Positions 7,824 through 17,033 of a stretch of 64,000 nucleotides of DNA are shown here, in pieces. The DNA is from CAWBLP01 sp963789495 (GTDB lineage: Bacteria > Pseudomonadota > Alphaproteobacteria > Acetobacterales > Acetobacteraceae), in the NCBI GenBank assembly GCA_963789495.1, contig CAWBLP010000018.1, forward strand, positions 1-64,000, read 5' to 3'. Position 1 is the first letter of the stretch. Each line of letters starts with the position of its first letter. The notes below the pieces were generated by a model, which saw only the letters and a list, made by a program, of their open reading frames with translations, was not told where the DNA came from and made no database searches. Both the position numbers and the translations under genes were made by a program.

Positions 7824-9467
7824 ATGCCCGGTATGACCACCGCAGAAGCCACCATCGATGCCCTGCTGCAGCACGGCATCGACACGCTGTACGCGCTGCC
7901 CGGCGTGCACAACGACCATCTGTTCGATGCGGCCCACCGCGCCGGTGAGCGACTCCGCGTCCTGCACGCCCGCCACGAGCAAACCGCCGCCTACATGGCG
8001 CTCGGCGCGGCGCTCGCCACCGGCAAGCCGCAGGCCTTCACCGTGGTGCCCGGACCTGGCCTGCTGAACGCCTCGGCCGCGCTGCTTACTGCCTATGGTA
8101 TGGGCGCGCCGGTGATCGCCCTGGTCGGCCAGATCCCGTCTTTCGCCATCGACCAGGGCCACGGCCACCTGCACGAAATCCACGATCAGCTCGGCTTGCT
8201 GCGCCACATCACCCGCCACGCTGCCCGCATTCGCGCGCCCCACGAAGCGCCAGGCCTGGTCGCTGAGGCGATCCGCCACGCGCGGGGCGGTCGACCCGGC
8301 CCGGTCGCGCTGGAATGCGCGATCGATGTCTGGGGCCGGCGCGGCGTGGTGGAATTCCCGCCGCTGCAGCCCGCGCCGCCGCCACCGGTGGACCCGGACG
8401 CGCTCGACCGCGCCGCGGCGATCCTCGGCAAGGCGGAACGCCCGCTGATCGTGGTGGGCGGCGGCGCGCTGGATGCCGGGCCGGAGGTGCAGGCCGTGGC
8501 GGAGCGGCTGAACGCGCCGGTCTCGTCGTTCCGCCGTGGGCGCGGCGTCATCCCGACCACCCATCCCCTGGCGGTGTCGTTCACCGAGGGTCACGGGTTC
8601 TGGAAACAGGCCGACGCCGTGCTGGCGATCGGCACCCGGCTCTACTGGCAGCAGAGCGTCTGGGGCGTGGACGATGCCCTGCCGATCGTGCGCCTCGACA
8701 TCGATCCGGAGGAGATCACGCGGTTTCGCCATCCGACCTGCGCCCTGACCGGTGACGCTGCGACCGTGCTGCGCGCGCTGCTGCCGTTGCTGCCCCAACG
8801 GGAGCGCGACCGCGCCGGCGAATTCGCCACGGTGCGCGCCGCCTTTGCCGATCGCCTGGCGCGGCACGAGCCGCCGATGGGTTTCCTGCGCGCCATTCGC
8901 GCGGCGCTGCCGGCCGACGGGATCTATGTCGAGGAGGTGACGCAGGTCGGGTTCGCCAGCCGGCTCGCCTTTCCGGTGGAGCAGCCGCGCTGCTTCCTCT
9001 CGCCCGGCTACCAGGACACGCTGGGCTGGGGCTACGGCACCGCGCTGGGCGCGCAGGCGGCGATGCCGGGCCGAAAAGTGGTGCTGGCCACCGGCGATGG
9101 CGGGTTCATGTATCAGGCTGCCGAACTGGCGACCGCGATGCGGCACCGATTGCCGGTGGTGGTCGTGGTGTTCGATGACGGTGCGTTCGGCAATGTCCGC
9201 CGTATCCAACAGCAGCAATACGGCAACCGGCTGATCGCCTGCGACCTGACCAACCCGGATTTCGTGAAATACGCCGAGAGCTTCGGCATGGCGGCGTTCC
9301 GCGCGACCACGCCGGACGCGCTGGAGACCGCACTGCGCCAGGCCTTCGCGCTGAACGCACCGGCGCTGGTCCACGTGCCGGTGGGCGAGATGCCCAGCCC
9401 GTGGGACATGATCCTGTTGCCGCGGGTGCGCGGCTTTGCCGATGCCTGGCGGCCGGCGCTGCCATAA
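7824..9467 (+). CDS. Thiamine diphosphate-dependent enzyme (acetolactate synthase-like)
   Basis: A 547-residue protein with the three-domain plan of ThDP decarboxylases: N-terminal pyrimidine-binding domain with the catalytic Glu in LHARHEQTAAYMA (about residue 52), a central Rossmann-like domain starting near ERPLIVVGGGAL, and a C-terminal cofactor domain with the Mg/ThDP motif from GDGGFMYQAAELATA (about residue 424) to the Asp-Gly-Ala-x-x-Asn around FDDGAFGN. The closest general class is the acetolactate synthase/benzoylformate decarboxylase superfamily. No regulatory subunit gene lies nearby, so anabolic AHAS is unlikely and a catabolic 2-oxoacid role is more probable. GGAG at 7813-7816 supports the start at MPGMTT. 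Confidence 0.88.
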   Translation: MPGMTTAEATIDALLQHGIDTLYALPGVHNDHLFDAAHRAGERLRVLHARHEQTAAYMALGAALATGKPQAFTVVPGPGLLNASAALLTAYGMGAPVIALVGQIPSFAIDQGHGHLHEIHDQLGLLRHITRHAARIRAPHEAPGLVAEAIRHARGGRPGPVALECAIDVWGRRGVVEFPPLQPAPPPPVDPDALDRAAAILGKAERPLIVVGGGALDAGPEVQAVAERLNAPVSSFRRGRGVIPTTHPLAVSFTEGHGFWKQADAVLAIGTRLYWQQSVWGVDDALPIVRLDIDPEEITRFRHPTCALTGDAATVLRALLPLLPQRERDRAGEFATVRAAFADRLARHEPPMGFLRAIRAALPADGIYVEEVTQVGFASRLAFPVEQPRCFLSPGYQDTLGWGYGTALGAQAAMPGRKVVLATGDGGFMYQAAELATAMRHRLPVVVVVFDDGAFGNVRRIQQQQYGNRLIACDLTNPDFVKYAESFGMAAFRATTPDALETALRQAFALNAPALVHVPVGEMPSPWDMILLPRVRGFADAWRPALP

Positions 9468-9538
9468 CCGGTCTGAGGTTTGGGCTCGTCCGGCCGGGCG
9501 AGGGCAGGGGGGCGCCTGGAGCGGGTCCCCGCGCGGTA

Positions 9539-10339
9539 TTACAGCGCCGAAAGGCTCGTGTTGCGCAGGTCGGTGATCAGCATGCAGCCCGGCGCGTGGG
9601 TGATGCAGAACTCCGGCCTGGCCTGCGCGATCACGGCCTGCGGCGTCACGCCGCACGCCCAGAACACCGGCAGTTCATCCGGCCCCACCGGCACGGGGTC
9701 GCCGTAATCCGGCTTGGCGATGTCGGCGATGCCGATCAGATGCGGCAGCCCGACATGCACCGGCGCGCCGTGCACCGACGGGAAACGCGAGGTGATCTGT
9801 ACCGCGCGGATCGCATCGGCCGGCTTCAGCGGCCGCATCGACACCACCAGGGGCCCATGGAACATGCCCGCCGGGACGCAGGGAATGTTGGTGCGGTACA
9901 TCGGCACGTTGACGTTGCAGGCGATGTGGCGGACCTCGATACCGTCCTCGATCAGCGCCTCCTCGAACGAGAACGAGCAGCCGATCGCGAAGCTCACCAG
10001 GTCGTCGCGCCACAGGTCGCGAATGTCGGTGGGGTCGTCCACCAGTTCGCCATTCCGCCAGACGCGGTAGCGCGGCAGGTCGGTGCGGATATCCAGGTCG
10101 GCACCGAGCGTCGGCAGCATCGGGTCACCGGCTTCGGAAACCGCGAGCACCGGGCAGGGCTTCGGGTTGGCCTGGGCGAAGCGGAGGAAATCATGCGCCA
10201 GGGCGCGGGGCAGGATGACCAGGTTGGCCTGCACATTGCCCGGTGCCAGCCCCGCGGTGGGGCCGGTGAAGGCGCCGTCCCGGATCCGCAGCCGCTCCTG
10301 CAGGCCGGCATTCCCGCCGCGCAGCATCATCCCGTCCAT
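9539..10339 (-). CDS. Putative hydro-lyase, DUF1445 family
   Basis: A 266-residue protein of the DUF1445 family (UPF0317; the mammalian D-glutamate cyclase domain is homologous). Conserved stretches include APGNVQANLVILPRALAHDF near the N-terminus, VSFAIGCSFSFEEALI, RNIPC-like YRTNIPCVPAGMFHGPLVVSM and the C-terminal VFWACGVTPQAVI plus HAPGCMLITD. The family is annotated as hydro-lyase but most members lack a demonstrated substrate. It is convergent with the ThDP enzyme and lies downstream of an SDR and an amidohydrolase on the same strand, suggesting a small catabolic group. Confidence 0.88.
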   Translation of the reverse strand: MDGMMLRGGNAGLQERLRIRDGAFTGPTAGLAPGNVQANLVILPRALAHDFLRFAQANPKPCPVLAVSEAGDPMLPTLGADLDIRTDLPRYRVWRNGELVDDPTDIRDLWRDDLVSFAIGCSFSFEEALIEDGIEVRHIACNVNVPMYRTNIPCVPAGMFHGPLVVSMRPLKPADAIRAVQITSRFPSVHGAPVHVGLPHLIGIADIAKPDYGDPVPVGPDELPVFWACGVTPQAVIAQARPEFCITHAPGCMLITDLRNTSLSAL

Positions 10340-10420
10340 GGTTGCCTCCGCTTCTCACACCGTTCGAGGCACAGCAGTCTAATGACTGCCCCGCCTGGTG
10401 CACAGGGCCGCGAAGCCTGG

Positions 10421-11254
10421 TCAGTAATGCGTCACCCAGGGTGAATCGAGGGCTTCCTCGATGCGCCGGTGACGGGCCTTGATGACATCGGCTGGCACCG
10501 CGCTGACGAAGGCATAAAAGGTTTTGGTGCGGATGGCGTCGACCACACGGTCCCCGACCTTTTTCGGATCGAGGCCGGTGGTGGCCAGGCGTTCGGCCAG
10601 TGTCGCCTCATCGCTGGCGCGGACCTGCGGGCCGCCCATGTGGTCCGGGCGGTTGCGGGCGCCGCGCGCGATATTGGTGTTGATCGGACCGGGGCACAGC
10701 ACGGAGACGCCGACATTGGTGCCCTCCAGTTCGTGCTCCAATGCCTCGGACAGGGAGAGGGCGGCGTATTTGCTCATCGAATACGGCCCCTGATTGGTGC
10801 CGCGGCGGTTCTGGAAACCGGCGACCGAGGCGGTGTTGACGACATGACCCGCCTCGCCATGGCTGAGGATGGCGGGCACGAAATGGCGGATGCCGTGGAT
10901 GATCCCCCAGACATTCACCCCGATCACGAATGCCCAGTCCGCTGGCGGCACATCGACCATCTTCGTGCCGTGCATCGGCACGCCGGCATTGTTGCAGGCG
11001 ATGTGCAGCTTGCCGAAGTTGCGTTCGGCCTCGGCCAGGGCATCGATCACCGACTGTTCCTGAGTCACATCGATACGCACCGGCATGACCCGTTTGTTGG
11101 TACCGGACAGGCCGTGGGCCGCCTGTTCGATGGCGTCCTTCTGGATGTCGGCCATGACCACATTGGCGCCGGCTTCCGCCAGCGCGGTCGCGATGCCGAG
11201 TCCGATGCCGGATGCCGCGCCGGTGACGATCGCGGTCTTGCCGGAGATGTCCAT
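10421..11254 (-). CDS. SDR family NAD(P)-dependent oxidoreductase
   Basis: A 277-residue classical short-chain dehydrogenase. The cofactor loop TGAASGIGLGIA is at residues 12-23, ACNNAGVPMHG is the NNAG motif, and PYSMSKYAALSLSEAL holds the catalytic Tyr-x-x-x-Lys, with the catalytic Ser near NTASVAG. An Asp at the end of beta-2 (VVMADIQ) favours NAD(H). Substrate not predictable. Start MDISGK is at the natural N-terminus. It sits 45 bp downstream of the amidohydrolase gene on the same strand. Confidence 0.9.
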   Translation of the reverse strand: MDISGKTAIVTGAASGIGLGIATALAEAGANVVMADIQKDAIEQAAHGLSGTNKRVMPVRIDVTQEQSVIDALAEAERNFGKLHIACNNAGVPMHGTKMVDVPPADWAFVIGVNVWGIIHGIRHFVPAILSHGEAGHVVNTASVAGFQNRRGTNQGPYSMSKYAALSLSEALEHELEGTNVGVSVLCPGPINTNIARGARNRPDHMGGPQVRASDEATLAERLATTGLDPKKVGDRVVDAIRTKTFYAFVSAVPADVIKARHRRIEEALDSPWVTHY

Positions 11255-11299
11255 GCTGGAAACAACCTTTCGGATGCTGCGTTCAGAGCGGGCGCGGGA

Positions 11300-12370
11300 T
11301 CAGGGCGCGGTCAGTCGGTATACTTTCGCCGCGGTACCGCTGTACAGCGCGGTCTTCTCGCTGGCCGAGGCGTTGGCGGTGATGCGTTTGAACGCGTTCC
11401 ACAGTTCGGTGTAGCCGCAGGATTGTTTGTCGGGCGGGAAGTTGCTTTCGAACATGCAGCGATCGACACCGAACGCCTCGATGCAGGGTTCGATATATTG
11501 CCGCCAGGCAGCGGCCAGGTCCTCGGACGATGGCGGTACGTCGCGCTCATGGAAATCGAAGCCGAACGAGACCATGCCGATGCCGCCCAGCTTGCAGTAC
11601 ACGTTGGGGCATTTCGCCATTTCGGAAATATCCTTGCGCCAACTGGCAAGAATCTCCTGGCGGTGGCCGGAATAGGGTCCGACGCCGAGCACGCCGCCGA
11701 CATGGTTGAGGATGATGGTGGTGTCGGGGAAGGCGCGGGCGAGGTCGATCGCATCCGGTAGTTGCGGATGATACTGCCAGGATTCGAAACTGAGGCCGAG
11801 CGGCGCGAGCTGAGAGAATCCTTCGCGGAATTTGGGGTCCATGACGACGTGCAGCGGCACTTTGCGGGAGGCGTAGTTGCTGACGGAGTCATGGGTGTCC
11901 CAGGCCACGCCGTGGCGCATGCCGCGCAGCCGGCCGCCGGCGGCGACGATCTGTGCTTCGAACAGTTCGCGCACGCGGGCACCGACGGTGAGGTCGCCAC
12001 CACCGACGATGCCTTCGGCGACGCGGCAGGGGCCGTAAGTTCCCGATGCGCTCATTGCGGCGAGGCCGGTGACGAACTCGACCTCGCCGAGCGCGGCCAT
12101 TTCGCGTGGCCCGTCCTTGCGGTACATCGCGCGGCATTCGAGGAACACGGTGGAGACGATGTTGTGTCCGCCGCCGATATCGGCCAGCAGTTCGGGCAGC
12201 AGGTAGCGGCCGCGATGCGGGTTGTCCCAGAAATGGTGATGCGGATCGATGATCGGCAGGTCGGGTTCCAGCGCCGGCTCGGTGTGTTTGGCCAGCCATG
12301 CGGCAAGGTCGGCGTCGTTGCGGACGGTGGTGCCGCGGAATTCGCCTTTGGCGTCTCCGAACTGGGGCAT
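11300..12370 (-). CDS. Amidohydrolase family protein (metal-dependent)
   Basis: A 356-residue TIM-barrel hydrolase of the amidohydrolase-2 group. LPIIDPHHHFWDNP gives the HxH metal site near residue 44, IILNHVGG holds a barrel-strand His, and CMFESNFPPDKQS supplies the late acidic residue. This subgroup contains dicarboxylate lactonases such as 2-pyrone-4,6-dicarboxylate hydrolase and related decarboxylases; the exact substrate cannot be read. The start MPQFGD is supported by GGAGG a few bases upstream. It is first in a same-strand set with the SDR and the DUF1445 hydro-lyase. Confidence 0.88.
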   Translation of the reverse strand: MPQFGDAKGEFRGTTVRNDADLAAWLAKHTEPALEPDLPIIDPHHHFWDNPHRGRYLLPELLADIGGGHNIVSTVFLECRAMYRKDGPREMAALGEVEFVTGLAAMSASGTYGPCRVAEGIVGGGDLTVGARVRELFEAQIVAAGGRLRGMRHGVAWDTHDSVSNYASRKVPLHVVMDPKFREGFSQLAPLGLSFESWQYHPQLPDAIDLARAFPDTTIILNHVGGVLGVGPYSGHRQEILASWRKDISEMAKCPNVYCKLGGIGMVSFGFDFHERDVPPSSEDLAAAWRQYIEPCIEAFGVDRCMFESNFPPDKQSCGYTELWNAFKRITANASASEKTALYSGTAAKVYRLTAP

Positions 12371-12669
12371 GGTGGTTTCCTCCGTTGGTGTTTTTGGCCC
12401 GCCGGATCGCCTGGTCGGGTTGGGTGGGTGGCAGCTTAGGCCCGGCTTTGGCGATCTCAAACCTGGGGCGGGGGCGGGCCTCTCCGGCTGGCGATAGAAC
12501 GTGAGGCACGGCGATGACGTAGTGGGCCATGACGAGGGTTGCCGGGCACAGGGCAGCTCCGGTCGGCCGCCGGCATCCTATCCCGTAGCGCACGGTATCC
12601 CGCTGCCAACCTCTCCTGTCCGGAATCCCTGCGCCGCCACTTTCGCCGGCTCCTCGCCATCCCGCCCCC
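12371..12669. other. Intergenic region left of the IS630 element
   Basis: About 300 bp between the amidohydrolase start and the insertion element. It holds the GGAGG ribosome site of the amidohydrolase next to its start and no convincing open frame or RNA structure. The TA at 12670-12671 is the left copy of the target duplication. Confidence 0.5.
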
Positions 12670-13735
12670 TAAGCAGAGATTCGTTGGTTGCCCAACGGAA
12701 GTGGCGCTCGGTCCTGATTGAGCGCACTCACGGCTTGGTGGATCGCCCCATCGAGTTGCTCGGGATCGGCGAAGGTCTGATGGGCGAGATGATGCGCCTT
12801 GAGGTCCCGCCAGACGCCTTCGATGTCATTGAGCTCTGGCGCATACTTAGGGAGCCACTCGACGGTGAGCCAATGGGCACGGGCGGCGAGCGCTGCCCGG
12901 GAGAGTTTGCTGGTGTGGATTGGACCATTGTCCTCGACCAGAACCACCGGTTTGACAGGCTGTCCGGGCTTGGGCCCGTAGAGCCGGTCCAGTTGTTCGA
13001 GATGGGCGATGAAGTCGCTGCTGCGCTTGGTCGGACTGGTGTGCACGATGAGCTGGCGCGTGACGTGATCGAACGAACCCACCATCGCCACCTTCCTGGC
13101 TTGTCCTGGCGCAGGAACACGTAAATCAGCGCCTGCCTTCGCCCAGACCCGGGCGAGATAGGGATGCGTCAGCGCCTCGCTCTCGTCGCCGTAAAGCAAA
13201 ACGATGTCGCCAGCGGTGGCCTGCTGTTTGCGCAGTTGCAGGCGCAGACCAACCCGCTCGACATCGGCGGCAACCTGGCGCCCCTTCAGCGTGTGCCGCG
13301 GACGCCGCCAGCGGAACTTTTTTTGCGCAGAGCCTTGGACAATTGCGAGCGGCTGATACGCACGCCCTCGCGGTTTTCGATTTCGGCGCGCAACCGGGGA
13401 ATGGTCCAGTTGTGCCGATCCGCCACAGGTTCCTCGAGGAGCGGCACCGCAACACGCAGGGCTGCCTCGCTCTTCATCGGTGCCGGCCCGGGTGCGACGG
13501 TGGCCTTCAAGGCCGCGATACCGCCACGCATGAAGTCGCTCCGCCACAGGCGGACCGTGTCCTCGCGCACGCCAAATGCCTCGGCAATCCGCGCGCTGGT
13601 CCAGCCAGCCAATGTCAGACGAACGGCTCGGGCGCGGTCTGCCTCGCCACGATCACGCGAACCGGCGAGCGCCACCAGAGCCGCTTGTTGCTCTTCGCTC
13701 GCTGAAAGGGGCGATCTGCCCGTCATGTCCTGCAC
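12669..13735 (-). CDS. IS630 family transposase, two frames joined by -1 frameshifting
   Basis: The N-terminal frame (13735 down to the frameshift) encodes a Homeodomain-like HTH with WTSARIAEAFGVREDTVRLW. The second frame encodes the DDE catalytic core: LLYGDESEALTHP, VLVEDNGPIHTS and PELNDIEGVWRDLK provide the two Asp and one Glu. The frames meet at a run of seven A (minus strand, 13318-13324), the kind of slippery site used by IS630 elements to make a fusion protein, so the split is probably programmed rather than a mutation. The TAG stop is created by the TA target duplication plus one flanking base. Length of the fusion, about 355 residues, is normal. Confidence 0.88.
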
Positions 13736-13800
13736 CCTGCGAATCGGTGCCGGCAGCGAATTGTACCTACCATCCGTTGGTCAAGCTGGCGGATTCTGCT
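12672..13800. mobile_element. Complete IS630-type insertion sequence (1129 bp)
   Basis: Imperfect terminal inverted repeats of about 29 bp: the left end starts AGCAGA and the right end finishes TCTGCT, with a second matched block ending in CCAACGG on the inner side. The element is flanked by TA on both sides (12670-12671 and 13801-13802), the expected target duplication of the IS630/Tc1 superfamily. With an intact catalytic triad it looks recently active. It sits 15 bp upstream of the -35 element of the promoter for the next gene. Confidence 0.9.
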
Positions 13801-13814
13801 TAGGCACAAATTCC

Positions 13815-13843
13815 TTGTCCAACCTACGTGTTCCTGGTATGTT
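13815..13843 (+). promoter_or_regulatory. Sigma-70-like promoter beside the IS right end
   Basis: TTGTCC (13815-13820) and TATGTT (13838-13843) are separated by 17 bp, and the -10 is preceded by TGG, giving an extended -10. The predicted start lies about 27 bp upstream of the ATG of the next gene. Confidence 0.55.
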
Positions 13844-13844
13844 C
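13830..13844. promoter_or_regulatory. LexA (SOS) box, GTTC-N7-GTTC
   Basis: The sequence GTTCCTGGTATGTTC is an exact match to the alphaproteobacterial LexA operator GTTC-N7-GTTC. It overlaps the -10 element of the promoter for the gene at 13877, the right place for repression. Binding by LexA is inferred from the established operator consensus. Confidence 0.7.
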
Positions 13845-13876
13845 TAAACTCCCTCTCCTGCATCGGAACATCCGCC

Positions 13877-14509
13877 ATGACCCAGACCATCCCCGCCGCG
13901 CAGCCGGAACAACTTGACCCCGCCACGCTCGCCACCCTGCTCCGCACCACGCTGGACTGCCTGCCCCACCACCCGGACGCCGCGGACGACGAAAAAGCGA
14001 CGCTCCGCCAGGCCGCATTGATCGCGATCACCGCGCTCGCCCCGCGCGACCCGATGGAGGCAATGCTCGCCGCCCGCTATGTCGTCGCCCACCACGCGGT
14101 GATGGAGGCGTTCCGCTGCGCCGCGCAGCCCAACCTGCCGCCGGGCCTGCAGCTCCGCTACTACGGCCGAGCGATCGCGCTGTCCCGGCTGATGGACGCG
14201 GCGATGAAGGACCTGACCCGGTTGCAGGCCCGCGCCACGGTCCGCCCGATCGCGCAGCCTCAGGTCATGCCGGCGCCCCGCCCGCAGCGCCCGCAAGCCG
14301 CGCCGCCGCCGGTTTCCGCCCGTTCGGCGCCGCCGGTGCGCAATCACCCCATGCACCGTGACAGCGCCGCCGCCGCGGCCGCCGCGGCGGCCTCTGGCGC
14401 ACAAGCCGCCACGCATCAAGCGGTCCGTCTGCCCGATCCCGCGATGGACCGCATGCTGGGCGAGATCGCCGCCCGCGCCGCCGCCGGCACCCTGGTCTCC
14501 GCCGCGTGA
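13877..14509 (+). CDS. Hypothetical protein under a predicted LexA box
   Basis: A 210-residue protein I do not recognise beyond it resembling uncharacterised Acetobacteraceae proteins. The first ~120 residues look helical and folded (TLDCLPHHPDAADDEKATLR, then PMEAMLAARYVVAHHAVMEA and LQLRYYGRAIALSRLMDAAM). The rest is a Pro/Ala-rich low-complexity linker including a run of nine alanines, ending in a short amphipathic segment with PAMDRMLGEIAARAAAG. No catalytic motif, signal or membrane span. A sigma-70 promoter overlapped by a perfect LexA box lies just upstream, so induction by DNA damage is predicted. The IS630 copy ends about 75 bp upstream of its start codon. Confidence 0.72.
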   Translation: MTQTIPAAQPEQLDPATLATLLRTTLDCLPHHPDAADDEKATLRQAALIAITALAPRDPMEAMLAARYVVAHHAVMEAFRCAAQPNLPPGLQLRYYGRAIALSRLMDAAMKDLTRLQARATVRPIAQPQVMPAPRPQRPQAAPPPVSARSAPPVRNHPMHRDSAAAAAAAAASGAQAATHQAVRLPDPAMDRMLGEIAARAAAGTLVSAA

Positions 14510-14727
14510 CGCCAACACCCCTTGCACCGTGACGCGCCACCCGTCGCCGCCCCGGCCACCCGGCAGAAGCCAACCGCGCCACCCCGGTCGCAGCCGCCGC
14601 ATCCGGACCTGCGACCAAACCGCCATTGCCGTCCCGGCATTCACCCGTTTCGCCGGCGGCATCCGGCTTATCAAACCCGTCCCCGCCGCCTGGCTTTGAC
14701 GAGCCGGTGCGATCTTCAGAGGGGACG

Positions 14728-14910
14728 ATGACCAACGCATACGACCCGGAAGCGTGGCGCGAAGCCTGCCTGATGCTGGGAGGCGCATTGGCTGCACGCG
14801 CCGGACTGTTGTTCGTCGCGCTCCCGGTGCGGATCGACGTCATCGGCAGGGCACTGAATTGGCGCCTACGCGCCTTCGGCATCACGTTCGCCCTGAGACC
14901 GGCCTGCTGA
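14728..14910 (+). CDS. Small hypothetical protein (60 aa)
   Basis: A 60-residue open frame with GAGGGG six bases upstream of ATG. The N-terminal half is polar (MTNAYDPEAWREACLMLGG) and is followed by a hydrophobic stretch with AARAGLLFVALPVRIDVIG that could be a membrane-associated helix. I do not recognise it. The existence of the gene is uncertain; the ribosome site and ordinary composition are the only support. Confidence 0.35.
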   Translation: MTNAYDPEAWREACLMLGGALAARAGLLFVALPVRIDVIGRALNWRLRAFGITFALRPAC

Positions 14911-15322
14911 TCATGTCTGCGCTCGTCATGCCGCCGCAGAGCCGCGTGACGCCGGGCATCGGACGGATCGCCGCGCATGCCTTTCTCTCGCTGTTCGTTC
15001 CGATCCGGCCTTCGTGCCGCTCTCCCGGTTCGACGTGGAAATGCCCAGGCTCCGACTGGTCTCCGGCTTGCTCGCGGCATCGTTCCGCTCTATTCAGCAT
15101 CGGTCGAAACAGCCAGCCGCCGGAGGGATGCATGACGCGCCGCCATCAGCATCACACGCGCGGACCCTGTCATGCCCCGCAGCATCGCGTTGCGGGGCGG
15201 GCCTGGTGCTGGATCTGACCCCGGTTTCTCTGTCCAGTTCGGCCTGTCCGGCGACGTGGTTCCCCGCGCCTTCGGCATGACCCCGCCTCGCTGCGGCGAG
15301 CGGACCGGACCAGAGAATCACC
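14911..15322. other. Intergenic region upstream of the ABC-F gene
   Basis: About 410 bp without a convincing gene. Open frames here are rich in Arg, Ser and Pro and lack recognisable motifs. No tRNA-like fold or terminator was found. Confidence 0.45.
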
Positions 15323-16816
15323 ATGAGCCTGATTACCCTGCGCGGCCTCGGCATCGTCTCGCCGCGCCCGCTGTTCCAGAAGCTCGACCTCGCGATCAAC
15401 GACACCGATCGCATCGGCCTGATCGCCCCTAACGGCGCCGGCAAATCCACCCTGCTGCGCTGCCTCGCCGGCCAGGCTGAACCAGGCACCGGGGACCTCA
15501 CGCGGCGGCGCGGCCTGCGGGTCGGGTTCGTGGAGCAGGACATGCCTGCCGGGCTGGCGGCCCTGCCGCTGCACGAGGCGATCCGCCGCGCCATGCCGGC
15601 CGCGGAGCGGGAGGCAAATGGCTGGAAGATCGACCTGGTGCTGGACCTGCTGCAAACGCCGGAGCCGATGCGCGAGCGCCGGTTATCCGAACTCAGCGGT
15701 GGCTGGCAGCGTCTCGCACTGATCGCCCGCGCCTGGATCACCGATCCCGATCTGCTGCTGCTGGACGAGCCCACCAACCATCTGGACCTGCAGCGCCTGG
15801 CGGTGCTGGAGGACTGGATCCGTTACCAGACCGATGGCGTGGCGATGGTGATCGCCAGCCACGACCGGCAGTTCCTGGATAATTGCACCAACCGGACCCT
15901 GTTCCTGCGTCCGGACCTGTGCCGCCTCTACGCGCATCCGTTCAGCCGGGCTCGCGCGCTGCTGGACGCCGACGATGCCGCGCAACAGGCGAAGCTGGCG
16001 CGGGATGCGAAGGAAGCCGACCGGCTGCGCCGCAATGCCGGGCATCTGCGCAATGTCGGCATCAACAGCGGCAGCGATCTGTGGCTGAAGAAGGCGAAGC
16101 AGCTCAACAACCGCGCCGAGGCGATCGAGCAAAACCTGCGGCCGGCGCACCAGGATCGCAGCGGCGACATCCGGCTGGCCAACCGGGGCACGCACGCCAG
16201 GGTGCTGGTCACGCTGGACGACATCGCGGTGACCACGCCGGACGGGCAGGGGTTGTTCCACACCGGCCGGCTGCGGATCTTTCAACGCGACCGCATCGTG
16301 GTGCTGGGTGCGAACGGCGTCGGCAAGTCGCAATTCGTCCGCCTGTTGCGCCACGCGACGATGCCGAGCGAGGCGGTCGCCGGCGTGGCGGTCAGCCCCA
16401 CCGTTGTGCTGGGCTATCTCGACCAGCTGATGTCGCACCTGCCGGCGGCGGAGACCGTGTTTGGCTTCATCACCGGGCAGTTCCGGCTGGGCGATCAGCG
16501 CAGCGTCAGCCTGCTGGCCGGCGCGGGGTTCGAGGTCGAGGCGCAGCGCCGTCCGATCGCGCAGCTTTCGCCCGGGCAGAAGGCGCGGCTTGGCCTGCTG
16601 GCGGTGCGTCTCACCGAGCCGAATTTCTACCTGATGGACGAGCCGACCAACCATGTGGACATCGCCGGCCAGGAGCGGCTGGAGGCGGAGATCCTGACAC
16701 AGACGGCGACCTGCGTGCTGGTCTCCCACGACCGGGCGTTCGTGCGCGCGATCGGCACGCGGTTCCTGCGCATCGCGGCCGGGCGCATGGAGGAGGTGGA
16801 AGGGCTGGATCTTTGA
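15323..16816 (+). CDS. ABC-F family ATP-binding protein
   Basis: A 497-residue soluble protein with two ABC ATPase domains and no membrane segment, the ABC-F plan of ribosome-acting translation factors. First domain: Walker A APNGAGKST near residue 36, signature LSGGW, Walker B LLLLDEPTNHLD. Second domain: GANGVGKSQ, a degenerate signature LSPGQ, and YLMDEPTNHVD. The linker between domains is charged and helical (AKLARDAKEADRLRRNAG), as in ABC-F proteins where it reaches the ribosomal exit or peptidyl site. The subgroup cannot be assigned from sequence alone. It is monocistronic. Confidence 0.92.
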   Translation: MSLITLRGLGIVSPRPLFQKLDLAINDTDRIGLIAPNGAGKSTLLRCLAGQAEPGTGDLTRRRGLRVGFVEQDMPAGLAALPLHEAIRRAMPAAEREANGWKIDLVLDLLQTPEPMRERRLSELSGGWQRLALIARAWITDPDLLLLDEPTNHLDLQRLAVLEDWIRYQTDGVAMVIASHDRQFLDNCTNRTLFLRPDLCRLYAHPFSRARALLDADDAAQQAKLARDAKEADRLRRNAGHLRNVGINSGSDLWLKKAKQLNNRAEAIEQNLRPAHQDRSGDIRLANRGTHARVLVTLDDIAVTTPDGQGLFHTGRLRIFQRDRIVVLGANGVGKSQFVRLLRHATMPSEAVAGVAVSPTVVLGYLDQLMSHLPAAETVFGFITGQFRLGDQRSVSLLAGAGFEVEAQRRPIAQLSPGQKARLGLLAVRLTEPNFYLMDEPTNHVDIAGQERLEAEILTQTATCVLVSHDRAFVRAIGTRFLRIAAGRMEEVEGLDL

Positions 16817-17033
16817 CTTGCCCGGGGCGCCAGCCTGACCAACATCTTCCTGATGCCGAGGTTTGGCCGCGGCATCCCAAGGCTGTCCCGCGCGCGATCG
16901 GTCCGTCGGCTACCCCTCGTGGGTATTGCCTTTGGCGCCTCAGCCGGGGACACCCGGTTGATCCGGGCAGACCGGGTGGCGTTCTCAAATCGGCTGCCCG
17001 TCGCCGGCGACCGGCCAACGGCGACGGCCGGGG

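Noticed and set aside
13286..13547. Degenerate transposase (frameshifted pseudogene)
   Set aside because: The frames overlap on an A7 run and both halves are intact, as in IS630 elements that use programmed frameshifting.
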